Positions 33,801-43,404 of a stretch of DNA of 64,000 nt are shown here, piece after piece. The number at the start of each line of letters is the position of its first letter. The stretch's first letter is position 1. A program made the translations under genes and the position numbers. The notes under the pieces are model-generated. The model ran no database searches and had not been told where the DNA came from. It saw only the letters and a program-made list of their open reading frames with translations. The stretch covers positions 248,001-312,000 of the forward strand of contig JBAJFE010000001.1 of NCBI GenBank assembly GCA_037903355.1, read 5' to 3'. Source of the DNA: Trichuris trichiura. Taxonomy: Eukaryota; Nematoda; Enoplea; Trichinellida; Trichuridae.

Positions 33801-34306
33801 CAAAGAATGTGCAAGGCGATTGCATTCGGTGGATGTGAGTAATAACCCAACAAAGCGCCAACGAAACAACTCCACGGAACGCTTTGAGCAAGCGTAATGC
33901 TGGCAGAGCTACAGGCTCGAGAAAATATGTCAGACGCCATGGTAACTCCTCGGAAGACCAATGATCCATAAAGAAGGGCAATTTGTGTGGTTTGCAGCCA
34001 TGATGGAAGTATTATTTTCGGTTGTAGGTCGCATAGGCGAAATAGCGCGTATCCCAACCACGCATCCAAAGATGTCAGAAATATCGAGAAATAACGAATT
34101 CGAAGTGCTACTGGACCACCCATTAATAGGGCAAATCCCACAATCGCTGCTGATATGCAGTCTGGCGTCTGGTGCTTTATGCACACGGGAATTAAGGCAC
34201 ATAGAGTTCCCACAATGACTGTGGCGCTGACAAACAGTGTTGAGAAAGGTGATACTTCCGCGTCGTTTACTTGACGGATTTTTAACGCTCTTTGAGTAAG
34301 TTCCAT
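24893..34306 (-). CDS. TMEM168: TMEM168-like multipass membrane protein, two exons with a 7.4-kb intron
   Basis: Exon 1 is 34306-32848 and exon 2 is 25398-24893. Together they encode 654 aa, close to the roughly 700 aa of vertebrate TMEM168. The N-terminal 400 residues hold about ten hydrophobic segments. A soluble part follows (YDTYFLYYHGSVVPETGEW). Exon 2 continues with LLILLDSDNGASW, IGDFTHLWLEFN and, near the end, PPAVFDTNQGFK, in the order found in TMEM168. Splice phases agree: exon 1 ends one base into a codon before GTAAGA, and exon 2 begins after CTGTAG with two bases, giving MLRNGNLVMDD. Reading on past the donor gives 24 unrelated codons and a stop inside a palindrome. The intron holds FB-type, hAT, mariner, Penelope and Tigger insertions. 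Cellular role is not well defined. The family is reported at nuclear or endomembranes. Confidence 0.85.
25720..26003. repeat. FB1-like foldback repeat in the TMEM168 intron
   Basis: Arms 25720-25797 and 25927-26003 (GAGCAATTGTTTCGTTTGAA... and its inverse) are near-perfect inverted repeats. Between them are a small hairpin (25801-25822) and the hammerhead-like core at 25827-25854. CTCGCTGGTAGAGCAATT links it to FB1. Confidence 0.8.
25827..25854 (+). ncRNA. Hammerhead-like core, best stem II in the window
   Basis: CTGACGA (25827-25833), then C, then the 5-bp stem GGAAC/GTTCC closed by TAAAGC, then GAAA directly (25851-25854). The invariant positions of the hammerhead core (CUGANGA, GAAA) are all present. 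Stem I and stem III partners were not resolved by eye. It lies on the antisense strand of the host gene. Confidence 0.4.
26004..27045. other. TMEM168 intron stretch without recognised feature
   Basis: No ORF above background and no recognised repeat boundary. Confidence 0.5.
27054..27996. mobile_element. Non-autonomous derivative of the 40-kb hAT family
   Basis: Termini CATAGGTTCTCAAA and TTTGAGAACCTATG are identical to those of the full element at 40323-43404. The 8-bp duplication TTCTACCT is at 27046-27053 and 27997-28004. The first 300 bp match the opposite end of the full element (near 43100-43404), but the transposase is gone and mariner-like sequence occupies 27555-27945. Confidence 0.85.
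27555..27945 (+). pseudogene. Mariner 5-prime fragment inside the hAT derivative
   Basis: It matches the mariner at 59430-59580 joined to 62372-62580: GATGGGCCAAAACA, CCGACGCTGCGCCAGTGTGG, and a helix-turn-helix region encoding SKSVVYKWIRRFKKDREAIEDDQ. It is useful as the uninterrupted reference for the P3 insertion site in the other copy. Confidence 0.75.
28005..29190. other. TMEM168 intron stretch without recognised feature
   Basis: AT-rich, no supported gene. The region just before 29190 may belong to the upstream part of the Penelope copy but no motif is readable. Confidence 0.45.
29195..29320. repeat. Foldback repeat FB1, single arm
   Basis: CTGTAAGTAAACTTC ... CTACCAGCGAATGGATGAGC ... 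CAGAACTGCTCTTGTTTCG, then on the minus strand CTGACGA (29315-29309). The mirrored arm is missing. Confidence 0.6.
29736..29899. mobile_element. Short Penelope-end palindrome (164 bp)
   Basis: It is flanked by the 13-mer TATTAATAGCGTT at 29723-29735 and 29900-29912. The centre holds two inverted copies of CTCCGAAGCTTTCGGGTC. Tail sequences TGTCCTGTTGAA and CAGTCCCGTACCAAG are recognisable. It is inserted into Penelope RT coding sequence. The outer parts have diverged. Confidence 0.8.
30090..30791. mobile_element. Non-autonomous hAT element, family NA1, second copy
   Basis: Same termini as 43-712 (CAGGGGTGGGGAACC and inverse). The 8-bp duplication CCATAGAG is at 30082-30089 and 30792-30799. 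Internal similarity to the first copy runs throughout. Confidence 0.9.
31057..32045. mobile_element. Non-autonomous Tigger-family element (989 bp)
   Basis: CAGTAGTACCCCCGTAAGTT at the left, GGAGGTTCTACTG-type inverse at the right, TA on both sides (31055-31056 and 32046-32047). The interior matches the non-transposase parts of the Tigger relic at 720-1120 and 2860-3460, so it is an internal-deletion derivative. Confidence 0.85.
32092..32277. mobile_element. Tigger-family MITE (186 bp)
   Basis: CAGTAGAACCTCCATAAGTT and its inverse ACTTCGGAGGTTCTACTG, with TA at 32090-32091 and 32278-32279. It lies 46 bp from the preceding element. Confidence 0.9.
32531..32815. mobile_element. Penelope-end palindrome with two hammerhead-like cores (285 bp)
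   Basis: Arms 32561-32681 and 32692-32815 are almost perfectly inverted around a 10-base loop. The 13-mer TATGTACAAACAT flanks the insert at 32518-32530 and 32816-32828. Each arm carries CTGATGA, a stem-loop and GAAA: plus strand 32712-32740, minus strand 32661-32633. The stem has one internal mismatch. It lies 20 bp inside the TMEM168 intron from the donor site. Confidence 0.85.
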
Positions 34307-35340
34307 TCAGTTAAACCAGGGTGAAGCAACAGTGAACGAGCACAAAACAGCGAACTGCGTCAGCTGCTAACTGCTGAAATGAGCAACCGCAAAATTACAC
34401 ACTGTCTACCATTAGCAGTCGCTAAAAAATGGCAGTTCTTGACGGCACAAACAGAACAACTTCACGTTGCTTCAGGTTACAGCAGGTCTGCCAGTATTTT
34501 CCAGCTGACCATCAAACTAACAAAATTATGCTACAGCTACGTAGACCTAAAAGTTACAGAATGACATTTTAACGTCAAAAAACAATCTAGTTCTTTAAAT
34601 CTTTTCACGACATATGATTAGGGCAGCTTTACCGAACGCATATGAACCTCCATTGCTGACTCCCGGTGCATGATTATGTTTTCAATTGAACGACCAACAG
34701 TGTTGTCTGTGTTCCTACACATTCTTCACAGCTTACTGCTGGCTCAGTGGTCCGTCATTTTCAAAGGCGTTAGCGGTTTTACGAAGATCCTAGCGAATTA
34801 GAAGATGGCCTATGAACACAAATCAAACTTCGGCTCGTATTTACTCAATGCTTTTGTTTGTTCTTAACTATCCGCTTAACAGTTGAGCGTTGAAACGATC
34901 GAACGATTGAAGAGCGAATAAGAAAAAAGAGGAAAATGAGTACAGTTACGGGCAGTCCTCGTTTAACGTCGATGTGTTCCTGTAAACGTGACGTTAAGCA
35001 AAACTGATTTCGTCACCGTTTGAATACTATGTGCGGGTGTTGCGTTTCAACGTTACGTCTATGATACAACGAAACGGAAAACTTGTGAATAACAACAAAG
35101 AGCGTCCCTAAAATTCCGGGTTAATCCAAAAAGAAACCATAAATTCATTTTTAAAAAGCTAGCAAACTAAGTACGAAAATTATTCGCTTCAGTTTTAGAG
35201 AATCGCTGAGTAATTGAGGTAGTAAAGTAATACTATAATTGCTTCAACTTCTCGATTAGTTGTTCTTTCTCTTTCTTTCACAATGAGTGTTTCTTAACAT
35301 TTTTAAAAATCTTTTTGCGGTTGAACTCCTTTCTTCGAAC
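34307..35340. other. Upstream region of the TMEM168-like gene
   Basis: No gene or repeat recognised. The promoter and 5-prime untranslated region of the TMEM168-like gene must start here, but no clear element is readable. Confidence 0.5.
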
Positions 35341-35369
35341 GACATTTACGTATAGGGACTTCATGGAGC

Positions 35370-35398
35370 TTTCAGGTCTTATCATGACCCATCATCAG
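35370..35398 (-). ncRNA. Hammerhead-like core, Penelope-type
   Basis: The minus strand reads CTGATGA (35398-35392), T, stem GGGTC/GACCT around ATGATAA-type loop, GAAA (35373-35370), GCTCC. The second core at 35950-35922 has the same orientation about 550 bp away, the spacing expected for repeated ends of one Penelope copy. Confidence 0.4.
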
Positions 35399-35921
35399 CG
35401 CAATGGGTGCCGCTTACCGGGCTATTCTTCGTGTCTGCAAGCTACTCCATCCGACCAACTTTGACAAGGGTCGCAGCTGTCAGCTCTACCTTGAATCATC
35501 AAGCCTCAGATCCATCTCCGTCAAAAGGCGCAGCGAGCGCTCAACCGACCTTCCCTGACTGCGACAACAAACGAACAAACAAACAATGTATATCCGTCTG
35601 TTTTAAACGAACGGACGGGTATATATCGTTCGTCTTAGCATCCCGACGTTGTTTCACGAACGAGGGCTTCCTGCATTTGGCTGTTTTTTGATGCTGTAAG
35701 TTCAACTGCTGAGATAAGTTGGACGACAAAAGCGCGACAGCTGGGTAAGAAATGACAACGCAAAATGTCTTCCGCAGCAGAAAGCACAAAGAGAGCTAAA
35801 ACAGAAAAAATAAGAAGGCATAGAATGGTGCTTTGAAAACATAGCTCCTTTTAACGGGTGTGGGTATCAGCATTATTGTACGGAAAAGCTACCCGTTCAA
35901 ACAATTGTTTAATTGCGAAGC

Positions 35922-35950
35922 TTTCGGGGATCCCCTGTCCCCGTCTTCAG
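35922..35950 (-). ncRNA. Hammerhead-like core downstream of an endonuclease remnant
   Basis: CTGAAGA (35950-35944), C, 5-bp stem GGGGA/TCCCC, GAAA (35925-35922), then GCTTCG and the tail AACGGG...TCCGTAC down to about 35876. It is about 285 bp 3-prime of the GIY-YIG remnant on the same strand, as in the 13865-15274 copy. Confidence 0.4.
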
Positions 35951-36234
35951 CGCAGGAAAATGACAGAGAGTGCTGGCACGCCCCTTATGTGGGACTGGTA
36001 CTTTAAACCGTGGGAGACTTGGGTCGTTTTAAAGGGGATCCGACATTATTTTAAAAAGGTGGGGGCGGGGGGTGGCGGAAAACGGGGGCGCGGGAGGGGA
36101 GTCAGGTACTAGGGATGGCGGAAGGGGAGGAACAAAGGGAAGAAAGAAAAGAGTGGGAAAAAAAGGAAGAAGGGGGGCGGGGGCCAAGGGATTTAACCGG
36201 GCTGGGGAAACTTCCAAGTCACGGAGGTGCACCG

Positions 36235-36531
36235 TTATCGTCCCTGTACAGGCGATTCTTGTAGCCGGCAGCAGTTGGTGGCCCTGATGATGTTGGTCCA
36301 GGTGTCACTGATTGCGATGCCACCGTCCCTGTTAATGTTGGGGTTGAACTTTATATAAAGTGCCTCCTTCATCTTCCTAATCGCAAAATGCCTTTCCTTG
36401 CATAGCACTTTTGCAAGCAGTTGACCCGTGCATTGCGCTGCGTGCTGTGCCACCGCTGAACCCTGGTTGGCTTTCTCCATGGCAACTCGCGGATCCAGTG
36501 TGGTGCATAGAATGGTGACCAAATTAAACAA
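36235..36531 (-). pseudogene. Penelope-like GIY-YIG endonuclease C-terminus
   Basis: Contains AMEKANQGSAVAQHAAQC, KVLCKERHFAIRKMKEALYI and NPNINRDGGIAISDTWTNII, the C-terminal signature of Penelope endonucleases, ending at a stop at 36235. No GIY-YIG strands or RT are readable upstream. It is divergent from the 14-kb copy, so at least two Penelope lineages exist here. Confidence 0.75.
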
Positions 36532-36539
36532 ACGTTGAG

Positions 36540-38530
36540 CCCGCCAACAAACAACCGGTATTCCACATAAGAAAAATAAGCTACTGATAGAACAAGTTAA
36601 CTAACTGTCTTTCCTGTTAACGGTTCATCGGTTGCTATAACTTCGCAAAAACAAAGAAAATGCAAGTTGCTATGACACAACTTTAACATCGCTCCCCATT
36701 GCGTGACACTTGCTGAGGACAGCGTGAAACCGTATTAATAGGTCTTTTAGGCAACCTGCTAGCGTCCACTTCACGTTTGTCGTGCCAATGGGGAGATCAG
36801 CGGTACTGGTTACACGGAAACCGCAACCACAGGCCGGTTCCATCCTGGCAACTGTGCGCCGTCATCGAATATCTCCGCACGCACGCGTTACATTTGGATT
36901 CCAGAAACTGCATACGTTATCTCCTTTGAAATGCATGCACCATACTTTCGGTCTGTGCTTATGCTTGCCGGTATTTGTCGAAATCGTACGGCCCTTCTTG
37001 TGAAGGCGGCCTCGACTGACGAGTAGGGTAACATTTAGCAAGGTTGATTCGGAATAACAATGTTGCGGTAATCCGAAACGCGGACCCATCACTGCGGCGG
37101 TGAAACGGCTGTAATTCTCTTTATGGTCGCAACGCACGGGTCTTTTTACTCCCGCAGCATTCGCCGCCATACGAACTCACGCCGGTATGAGTCCACTGCG
37201 GTCTTGTTGATGTTACAATGAAGTCTATTCCGCCACTCTGCCAGTGCTCACAGGAATCCTGTCGTGGGCATCTGCGATCGAGTGTAATACGTTTAGACGC
37301 CTACGGTTTGACGCGAGATCCGTACTAATGAAATCTGTTGCCGCACTTATGACTGCCGTCAATGGGCAATCTTGCTGTGGTTCAGGGCACCGTGCATCAT
37401 TTTTCGTTGGCCATGCTTTGAAGGTTTCCATTCGGGAGTTTTAGTTGTCATGCTGCGCTCTCGTGGAACCTTATTATCTGTTTCGTTGTATCTTACGTTG
37501 GCACGTTTCCTTAGGGCTTCCTTTCAGTGTTTTACTTTTTCACCGTATGCAACAACCGCAAATTTTATCGAGCAACTATCACTAGTGTACACTGTCCATT
37601 CTGTACATCTCAGGGAGCGTTGTTCCGCCGCCACGCTTTCAAACCTTCCTTTTGATGGTGGTTTCGTTTTCATCTCATCACGTTACCTCATTGCCTGAAT
37701 TCTATGCGATTTTTTTCCAGCAGCACCTTTTCGTAATCTGTGGTCATACTTCCGTCGTGCATGTGTGAGCATTTTCATTGGCGTGCGATCATTCACTGTG
37801 GAGGGTCTGGGGATCTCCTGGTCAGGTGTGGCAAGGATGTTTGCCCAGGACAGGTTAGTCTGAACATGTCTGCAGGCTTTCACTTTCCCTCTTAAAAGGA
37901 ACGCGTGTGCATGGACCTAAGGAAGCTTGATTCTATGAGCTCCTGTCTCCGTCCAGATTTGTTACTGACGCGTTTTTTTCTCATGGGGTAAGTTTCTATG
38001 GGCATATTTATGTCCGCATCAGCGGAGTACATTTCCAGATGTTACTATCCCCCAAATATCTTAAGTGCAACACAGTCTGTGTCTGCGCTAGCCGGTAGAC
38101 GAGATCCCCGCTGAGTACAATAAAATGAAATCGTTGCGACCGCAAGGCTCGAACTTAGGACAATCCATAAGGGGATTTGAGTGAGGCATACTTCCCGTCA
38201 GATAACCGTGCGCAGATGGCATGGTGGGCTCTGGTGTGCAGAACGGCAGTTAATGGGATCCCCGTTGGCAGTGATAACTGTTAAACTAAAAGGTTATTGT
38301 TACAGTCTGCAGACAACCAGACGTATGACCCAACGTTTTATTCGCTGCTCGCTCAGTCGCCGACTAACAACACCCACGCACACTTCAGCTCCCACGGAAG
38401 ACACGACACACCCCCTCACCGTAACAACCGGAGCGTAGGGTTTTCCGCTCTTTACTTGCTACGTCCTCCAACGGATTTCGTCCGCTAGGCGGCACCACAA
38501 CAGTTATGAATAAGTAACTAACTGAATGCC
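36540..38530. other. Unassigned repeat-like region, possible Gypsy debris
   Basis: No intact ORF. A minus-strand frame at 37883-37683 contains STVNDRTPMKMLTHARRKYD, faintly like the C-terminal end of Gypsy integrases. A purine-rich G-run tract precedes it (36050-36200). The family is not secure. Confidence 0.3.
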
Positions 38531-38540
38531 TATGCATCGA

Positions 38541-38690
38541 AAGACGGGGTGTCTTTTAACAGGCTTAGATTGCTTCATGCTTGGTCTTTGGTTCACGGAT
38601 TTGGCCTGTTTGATGTATATGTAAATAAACTCCAAAATACCCTACCAACGAATAGATGAGCAGATTGTTAGAGAAAATGCAGAACGAATT
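38541..38690. repeat. Foldback repeat FB1, single arm
   Basis: GGGTGTCTTTTAACAGGCTT ... CTACCAACGAATAGATGAGC ... AGAACGAAT. It is followed at once by the perfect hairpin at 38694 and a Penelope tail, so two repeat families are fused here. Confidence 0.65.
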
Positions 38691-38693
38691 TTA

Positions 38694-38766
38694 GGGTCTA
38701 GTCCGAAATCAGCCCTCCGTCGGCTGATCGCCTCAGCCGACGGAGGGCTGATTTCGGACTAGACCC
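38694..38766. repeat. Perfect 34-bp hairpin
   Basis: 38694-38727 and 38733-38766 are exact reverse complements around the loop TCGCC. Downstream (38767-38803) lies the Penelope-type end ACGGTCCCGTACCAAG. Confidence 0.9.
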
Positions 38767-38822
38767 GTTTTTTATTATGAAAACATACGGTCCCGTACCA
38801 AGAAACCACGTCTTCAAAACTA

Positions 38823-39035
38823 CCAGAGTTGACCACCTCGGTATGGCGACCACCTCCCTAAGTTGACCAAATATTGACCACTTGGTTTGTCCGCACTTTA
38901 ATAAGCGCAAGGACAACCTCTGTAAGTGGGAAGTTGACTGCTTTAGCCTGATGTGGTATATGGACACGATGCTAGTTTGCTCTCTGTAAGTTGACCAGTC
39001 TGTTGAGTGGACAACTTACGGTGGTTCAACTGCAG
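38823..39035. mobile_element. Tigger-family MITE fragment
   Basis: GAGTTGACCACCTC at the left and GGTGGTTCAACTGCAG at the right with TA on both sides (38821-38822, 39036-39037). GTTGACCA motifs recur inside. Confidence 0.65.
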
Positions 39036-39056
39036 TATATTTAGCCGAGCCACTTA

Positions 39057-39243
39057 CAGTAAAACCCCCTAAGTTGACCTCCAATATGGTGATCACTTCC
39101 CTAAGCTGACCGAATTTTGGACAGTTGATTTGTCCGCACATTAGCTGAGCCACTTATGCCCACTTCCTATTTGTTAACCACCTCCTATGTCGACCAGTTT
39201 TCCCCAGTCCGTTGGGTGGTCAGCTTACGGGAGTTCAACTGTG
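39057..39243. mobile_element. Tigger-family MITE
   Basis: CAGTAAAACCCCCTAAGTTG at the left after TA (39055-39056) and an inverse GGGAGTTCAACTGTG at the right. It abuts the Gypsy long terminal repeat. Confidence 0.7.
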
Positions 39244-39245
39244 TA

Positions 39246-39633
39246 TGTCCTTTATTGAAAGAACAATGTGGTTCACTTCGTACAGATGATACAAAACAGC
39301 GAAGGTAGTACGACAGGAACTCGAATAATTCAGTGACTTAAACCATTCCTACGTCAGCCGTTTATGCAGACTGTCGTTGCTCCCTATTTAAGTGAATGAC
39401 CGAAGAGGGACAGTGATCCATGAAAGGACAATAGTCCAGGGAAGCAATGACGCACAGGGACAGCGAGCTCAAGCAGGGGGACCTTCTGCAAACTGGGAAC
39501 GGCTCTGTAACAAGAGGGGGCTACAGTAACATCGCCCTATGGGTAGTCTTAACTTAAGGCCAGGTGAGGCCAACGACTTCGTGTTGTTGACATCAGCAAA
39601 AACCTCGTCCAACAGGTGATACAGGCACACTCC
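39246..39633 (-). repeat. Gypsy-1 left long terminal repeat
   Basis: TGTCCTTTATTGAAAGAACA, then TCGTTGCTCCCTATTTAAGT, then CATCGCCCTATGGGTAGTCT, ending near ACAGGCACAC. It matches the right repeat block by block with a few percent divergence. Confidence 0.75.
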
Positions 39634-39879
39634 CTCCTGATCTTATGGATCACAACATTCCAGGACCCGCGGTATGTGACGTCATGCAGAACGCCTTAGT
39701 GCATCAGTGATCGCTTCAGGCACCTGACCTAGTTCAGTTGTTTGCGTCACGTTGATGCAACTCTCCCTGGGAAGTTGACGAATAGATCGTCATTCTGATC
39801 TTCACCCTCTGGCTGCCCACTCTCTGATTCTTCAGCGGTTGTGCAATGGCGGAGATCACCAACATGACAAGGATTTCCG

Positions 39880-40314
39880 TCAACAATAACGGCTTGACGG
39901 GAGTGCAACCCAGGGACAGTGCCTTTTCGAAAACGGGAGTCGCACCGAACTCCAGGTAGCTTTACCTACACCTTTTCGCCGAGTGCGTATAGGCCCTGTC
40001 TCCATCGCTTGATCAATTTCCCGTACTCTGACCTCATACTTGTAGACTGCAGCAGCTGGGGTCAATCGGGAGGTGCAGTCACCACGAGGCGTAACGTTGT
40101 ACAGGTATACTGCCTTTGGAATGGAGTAGTTTTTCTTAGCCGCAATGAGCTTTGCTGCGCGGTGGTACCTCTCCACTATTCCATTTCCAGAGGCCATGTA
40201 AACGCATCTGAACTGCGCAGAGGTGCTCCAGTGGGCGGCGAATCATGTGAATACGTCACTGCGAAAAGCGGGGTCATCATCGGCTAAAAGTTCAAGTAGG
40301 GCTCCGCGCTAATA
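39880..40314 (-). pseudogene. Gypsy-1 integrase, C-terminal part
   Basis: SGNGIVERYHRAAKLIAAKK carries the N.. .VER.HR region that follows the integrase catalytic glutamate, then YNVTPRGDCTS. The upstream integrase is on the far side of the hAT element (43405 onward). Confidence 0.7.
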
Positions 40315-40322
40315 CAACACAG

Positions 40323-43300
40323 CATAGGTTCTCAAACTTTTTCGCTCCATCGCCCCCCCCTGTGAACGTTCCTGAGCGCTTGAGCTCCCCAATTCTGATT
40401 GGTAGATTTTGGGCCCGCTGACTGGCTGGTAGGTAGGACGTGGCGTAGCCAGGAGGTCATTAGGTTCCCAAACTTCTCCCTCCGTCGACCCCGGTGGAAA
40501 AATTTTTGCAGTACCACTTGTGTGAAAATTTTGCAGAAGAGACTTCAACTCCTCGTCACCTGAAAGGCGTACTGTACCACTCCTGCTTTTCCACCAACCA
40601 TCTTCTGATGGGAAAATTTCTGCTTGCCTTTCATATCTCCTCTTCCATTTTTCAGAACATGGAGTCACATAAGCAAGAAGCATTTATTAGCCTTTCCCGA
40701 AAAAAGCAATCAACGTGCGTGTATTTGTTTTTTTATCCACACCGAACAGAATGGTAGTGACAACAAACCAGATTGAAGTGAAAACGCTTAAGCGAAAAGA
40801 TACAAAGAAACTATAACGCAAGTTTGCGACTGCATATGAACGGAAACTACTCAAAGTGAAGGGTGTGCTTGATGCAGTACGAGCAAGTTGTCTATGTTTG
40901 GTTGCATCTTTGTCACCATCAGTCTAAGGTCACCTTGATTCAGTATATCCAGCCGACTTCTCTTGCTACTTAACAGCTCCGTAACCGCGCTGAATCCGCA
41001 TTCCGCTAGATAAGATTATGGAAATGCAATAAGGAAGTTCTCTACAGTAGCCTATAACGGCGGATACAGCTCCCTTATTTCGCGCTGTAGCCAAAACTGC
41101 TGATATCTGCATTTCCCTTTCACTTTCAGCTCTTCATTGCTTTGCAGTTCTGTCAGTTCTTCCTGCAATTCCATCTCCGCTTCGCCTGCGCTAGGCATAG
41201 GGTCTTTTGCTCCCTGTGGAATTTTCAATTTAAGGATGTCACTGAACCGTTCCGTGAAGTCAACGTGCAGCATTTCCAAGTGTTGACAGTACACTTCAAC
41301 TTCATGTTCAGCGATGTCCTCTTCCTCTTTCAGTGCAGCTAGAAGGGGGAACTGATAGAACTCACCGTCCCGCAAGTTTCGTTTAAAAATTGGCAATTTC
41401 GCAACGAAAGCAGCTATAATTAATGCCTTTCGTTTTAATCACGTTTAAGTCACTGCCTTGGAGCTGCAAGTTCATTTCATTGAATTTGTAAAGTAAGTCT
41501 GCCAGATACGCGATGTCTCTATTGCTTTTCTTTAAATTTTCTCGCAGAGAATAATTTACATACCACAAAAATTCTAGAACTGTGTCAAAGAGGCTGTAGA
41601 ACCGAGTTAAACAAGCGCCCTTTGACAACCAGCGTTTCTCACTGTGGAGTAACAGGCGATTGAATTCTTCATCATTCTGTTCACAAAGCAGTCTGAATAA
41701 TGTCTCATTCAGCGATTTACTTTTGATGGTATTAACCGCTGTAATAACAAGTTGGAATGAGCAGCTTAATCGTTCGCTCAGATGTCTTGCGGCCAAATGC
41801 TGTGGGTAAATGACGCAATGAACCGCCAAAAGGCCAGGAACGAGCTGCTTCAAATGTGCGAGAAAGCCACGGTAGCAGCCCATCATCGACGGTGCTCCAT
41901 CGGTTGCCACAGCAATTATGTTTGCCATAAGGATGTTGTTATCCTTGAAAAATTTTTCTAAAGCAAGGAACATGGTCTCTCCTATGGTATCTGTCTCCAA
42001 CTGTGTGGCAAACAGCAGTTCCTGTATCAGGGGTTCATCCTTTACGAATCTGACATAACCTAATAATGATGCTTCATTGTTAAGTAAGATCGATTCATTA
42101 AGCTGCAAAGAAAAATGCGTTGCTCTCAAGAAGGCGCATAGAGTGCGTTCTACGTCGTTACTCATTTCGTCAATCCTTCTTTGCATCGTGTCATTCATTA
42201 CTCAGAGGTATTCTTCTGATTACTTTAGTTGGTGACAAGTGCAGTGTACGGTCTGGATAACTTCGCTAAACACGGCAAGCAACAGTTTTTTCCCAATGTT
42301 ATGTGGCTTTCCACTTTTTGAAATCAGTAAGGAAATGCTATAAGACGCACGTGGGCCGTCTTTATCCATTTTTGGTGCCGATGACAACATACGTGGCAAT
42401 GTTTTTCTTGTAAGGAATTTCTGGTGAAGCGACTGAAAGTAGCTGACGTTCTTGTCACGCATGTCTGGATGTACTTTATTAATGCGGTCTTGTAGCCTCG
42501 ATGGCTTCATAGATTCGTTCGAAAACATTCTACCACAAATCAAACACAAAGGCAGCCATTTATTCGCAGGTGGTTGCATAAAACCATACTTCAAATAGTC
42601 TGAGCTGTACTGCCTGCGCTTCTTTCTTACTTTCGTCCATGAAAAAAGACCACGAAATGATGGTTCTTGTCGTTGCTGTACTAGAGGGCTGAGAAGTTGC
42701 GGCAACGATACCGTTTGTTTGCAGTAAACGGCTAGAAGAAGAAAATAATATACACGAGTATGTTCTGTACAAAGGTAAGATACCGTAAGATGATGGAGAA
42801 ACACAGCACACGGAACGGAACCGAAAATTCGCCGTTGACAAAACAGGAACACGGAAGAACCCAAGCGGGAAGACTCACAGAAAGACTCTGCCTCCAGAAA
42901 GTGCCAGCTTAAATACAGGGATGAATGAGAAAAGTGACCACTAGGGTGGGAAAGGAATTTAGCTGATAGGTTGCCGCATCGGATCTTTCTTAACTCGTCC
43001 GCACCGGAATTGGAGAAGGCACTTTCGAAGGACGTCAAGTGGGGATTAAGAGCGCAGTGGAACGTTGGAACAGTGGACGTGAAGGAATGAACAGCTGTGC
43101 ATGGATTGCTGGCACGAGGAGCACAATGGACCTTATGTGTGGGCTTAGACTAGGGCAAAATAGGATGACCAGTAAACGATTCCCACTTGACCTCTTTTGA
43201 AGTTGCCGCCTCTACTTCTGGCGAAGACATAACCTGTCTTCGTCGAACTTTCGTAAGAAATACCCTTCTTACGAAAGTTTCTCTGATAGCCCTTCTGCGC

Positions 43301-43404
43301 TAGCGATAATTCTGCCAGAGTTCCACTTATCTGATTCTCAACGCTCCCACACGGGGTTCCCATCGCCTCCCAGCGGGCGATATTGCCCACTTTGAGAACC
43401 TATG
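40323..43404. mobile_element. Full-length hAT transposon (3082 bp)
   Basis: Perfect terminal repeats CATAGGTTCTCAAA and TTTGAGAACCTATG. The 8-bp target duplication CAACACAG is at 40315-40322 and 43405-43412. A minus-strand BED/hAT transposase spans most of the interior. It is inserted in the Gypsy-1 integrase, and joining the flanks keeps the Gypsy domain order. Confidence 0.9.
40880..42700 (-). pseudogene. hAT transposase (ZBED5/SCAND3-like), nearly complete but broken
   Basis: The start region has a BED-type motif (YLKYGFMQPP, PLCLICGRMFSNESMKPSRL, Asp-Lys-Val-His-Pro). The core follows at 42198-41383 with RRIDEMSNDVE, LLGYVRFVKDE, ATDGAPSMMGCYRGFLAHL, VHCVIYPQHLAARHL and SEKRWLSKGACLTRFYSL. 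LEMLHVDFTERFSDI is at 41396-41052. The C-terminal dimerisation part (AECGFSAVTELLSSKRSRLD, LHQAHPSL) reads to about 40880. The frame is broken by a 4-bp tandem duplication near 42190-42197 and stops near 41052 and 41010. Without correction it cannot make a full protein. Confidence 0.85.

Noticed and set aside
36029..36287. Proline- or glycine-rich ORFs near 36029-36287
   Set aside because: Translation of a purine-rich low-complexity tract on both strands.
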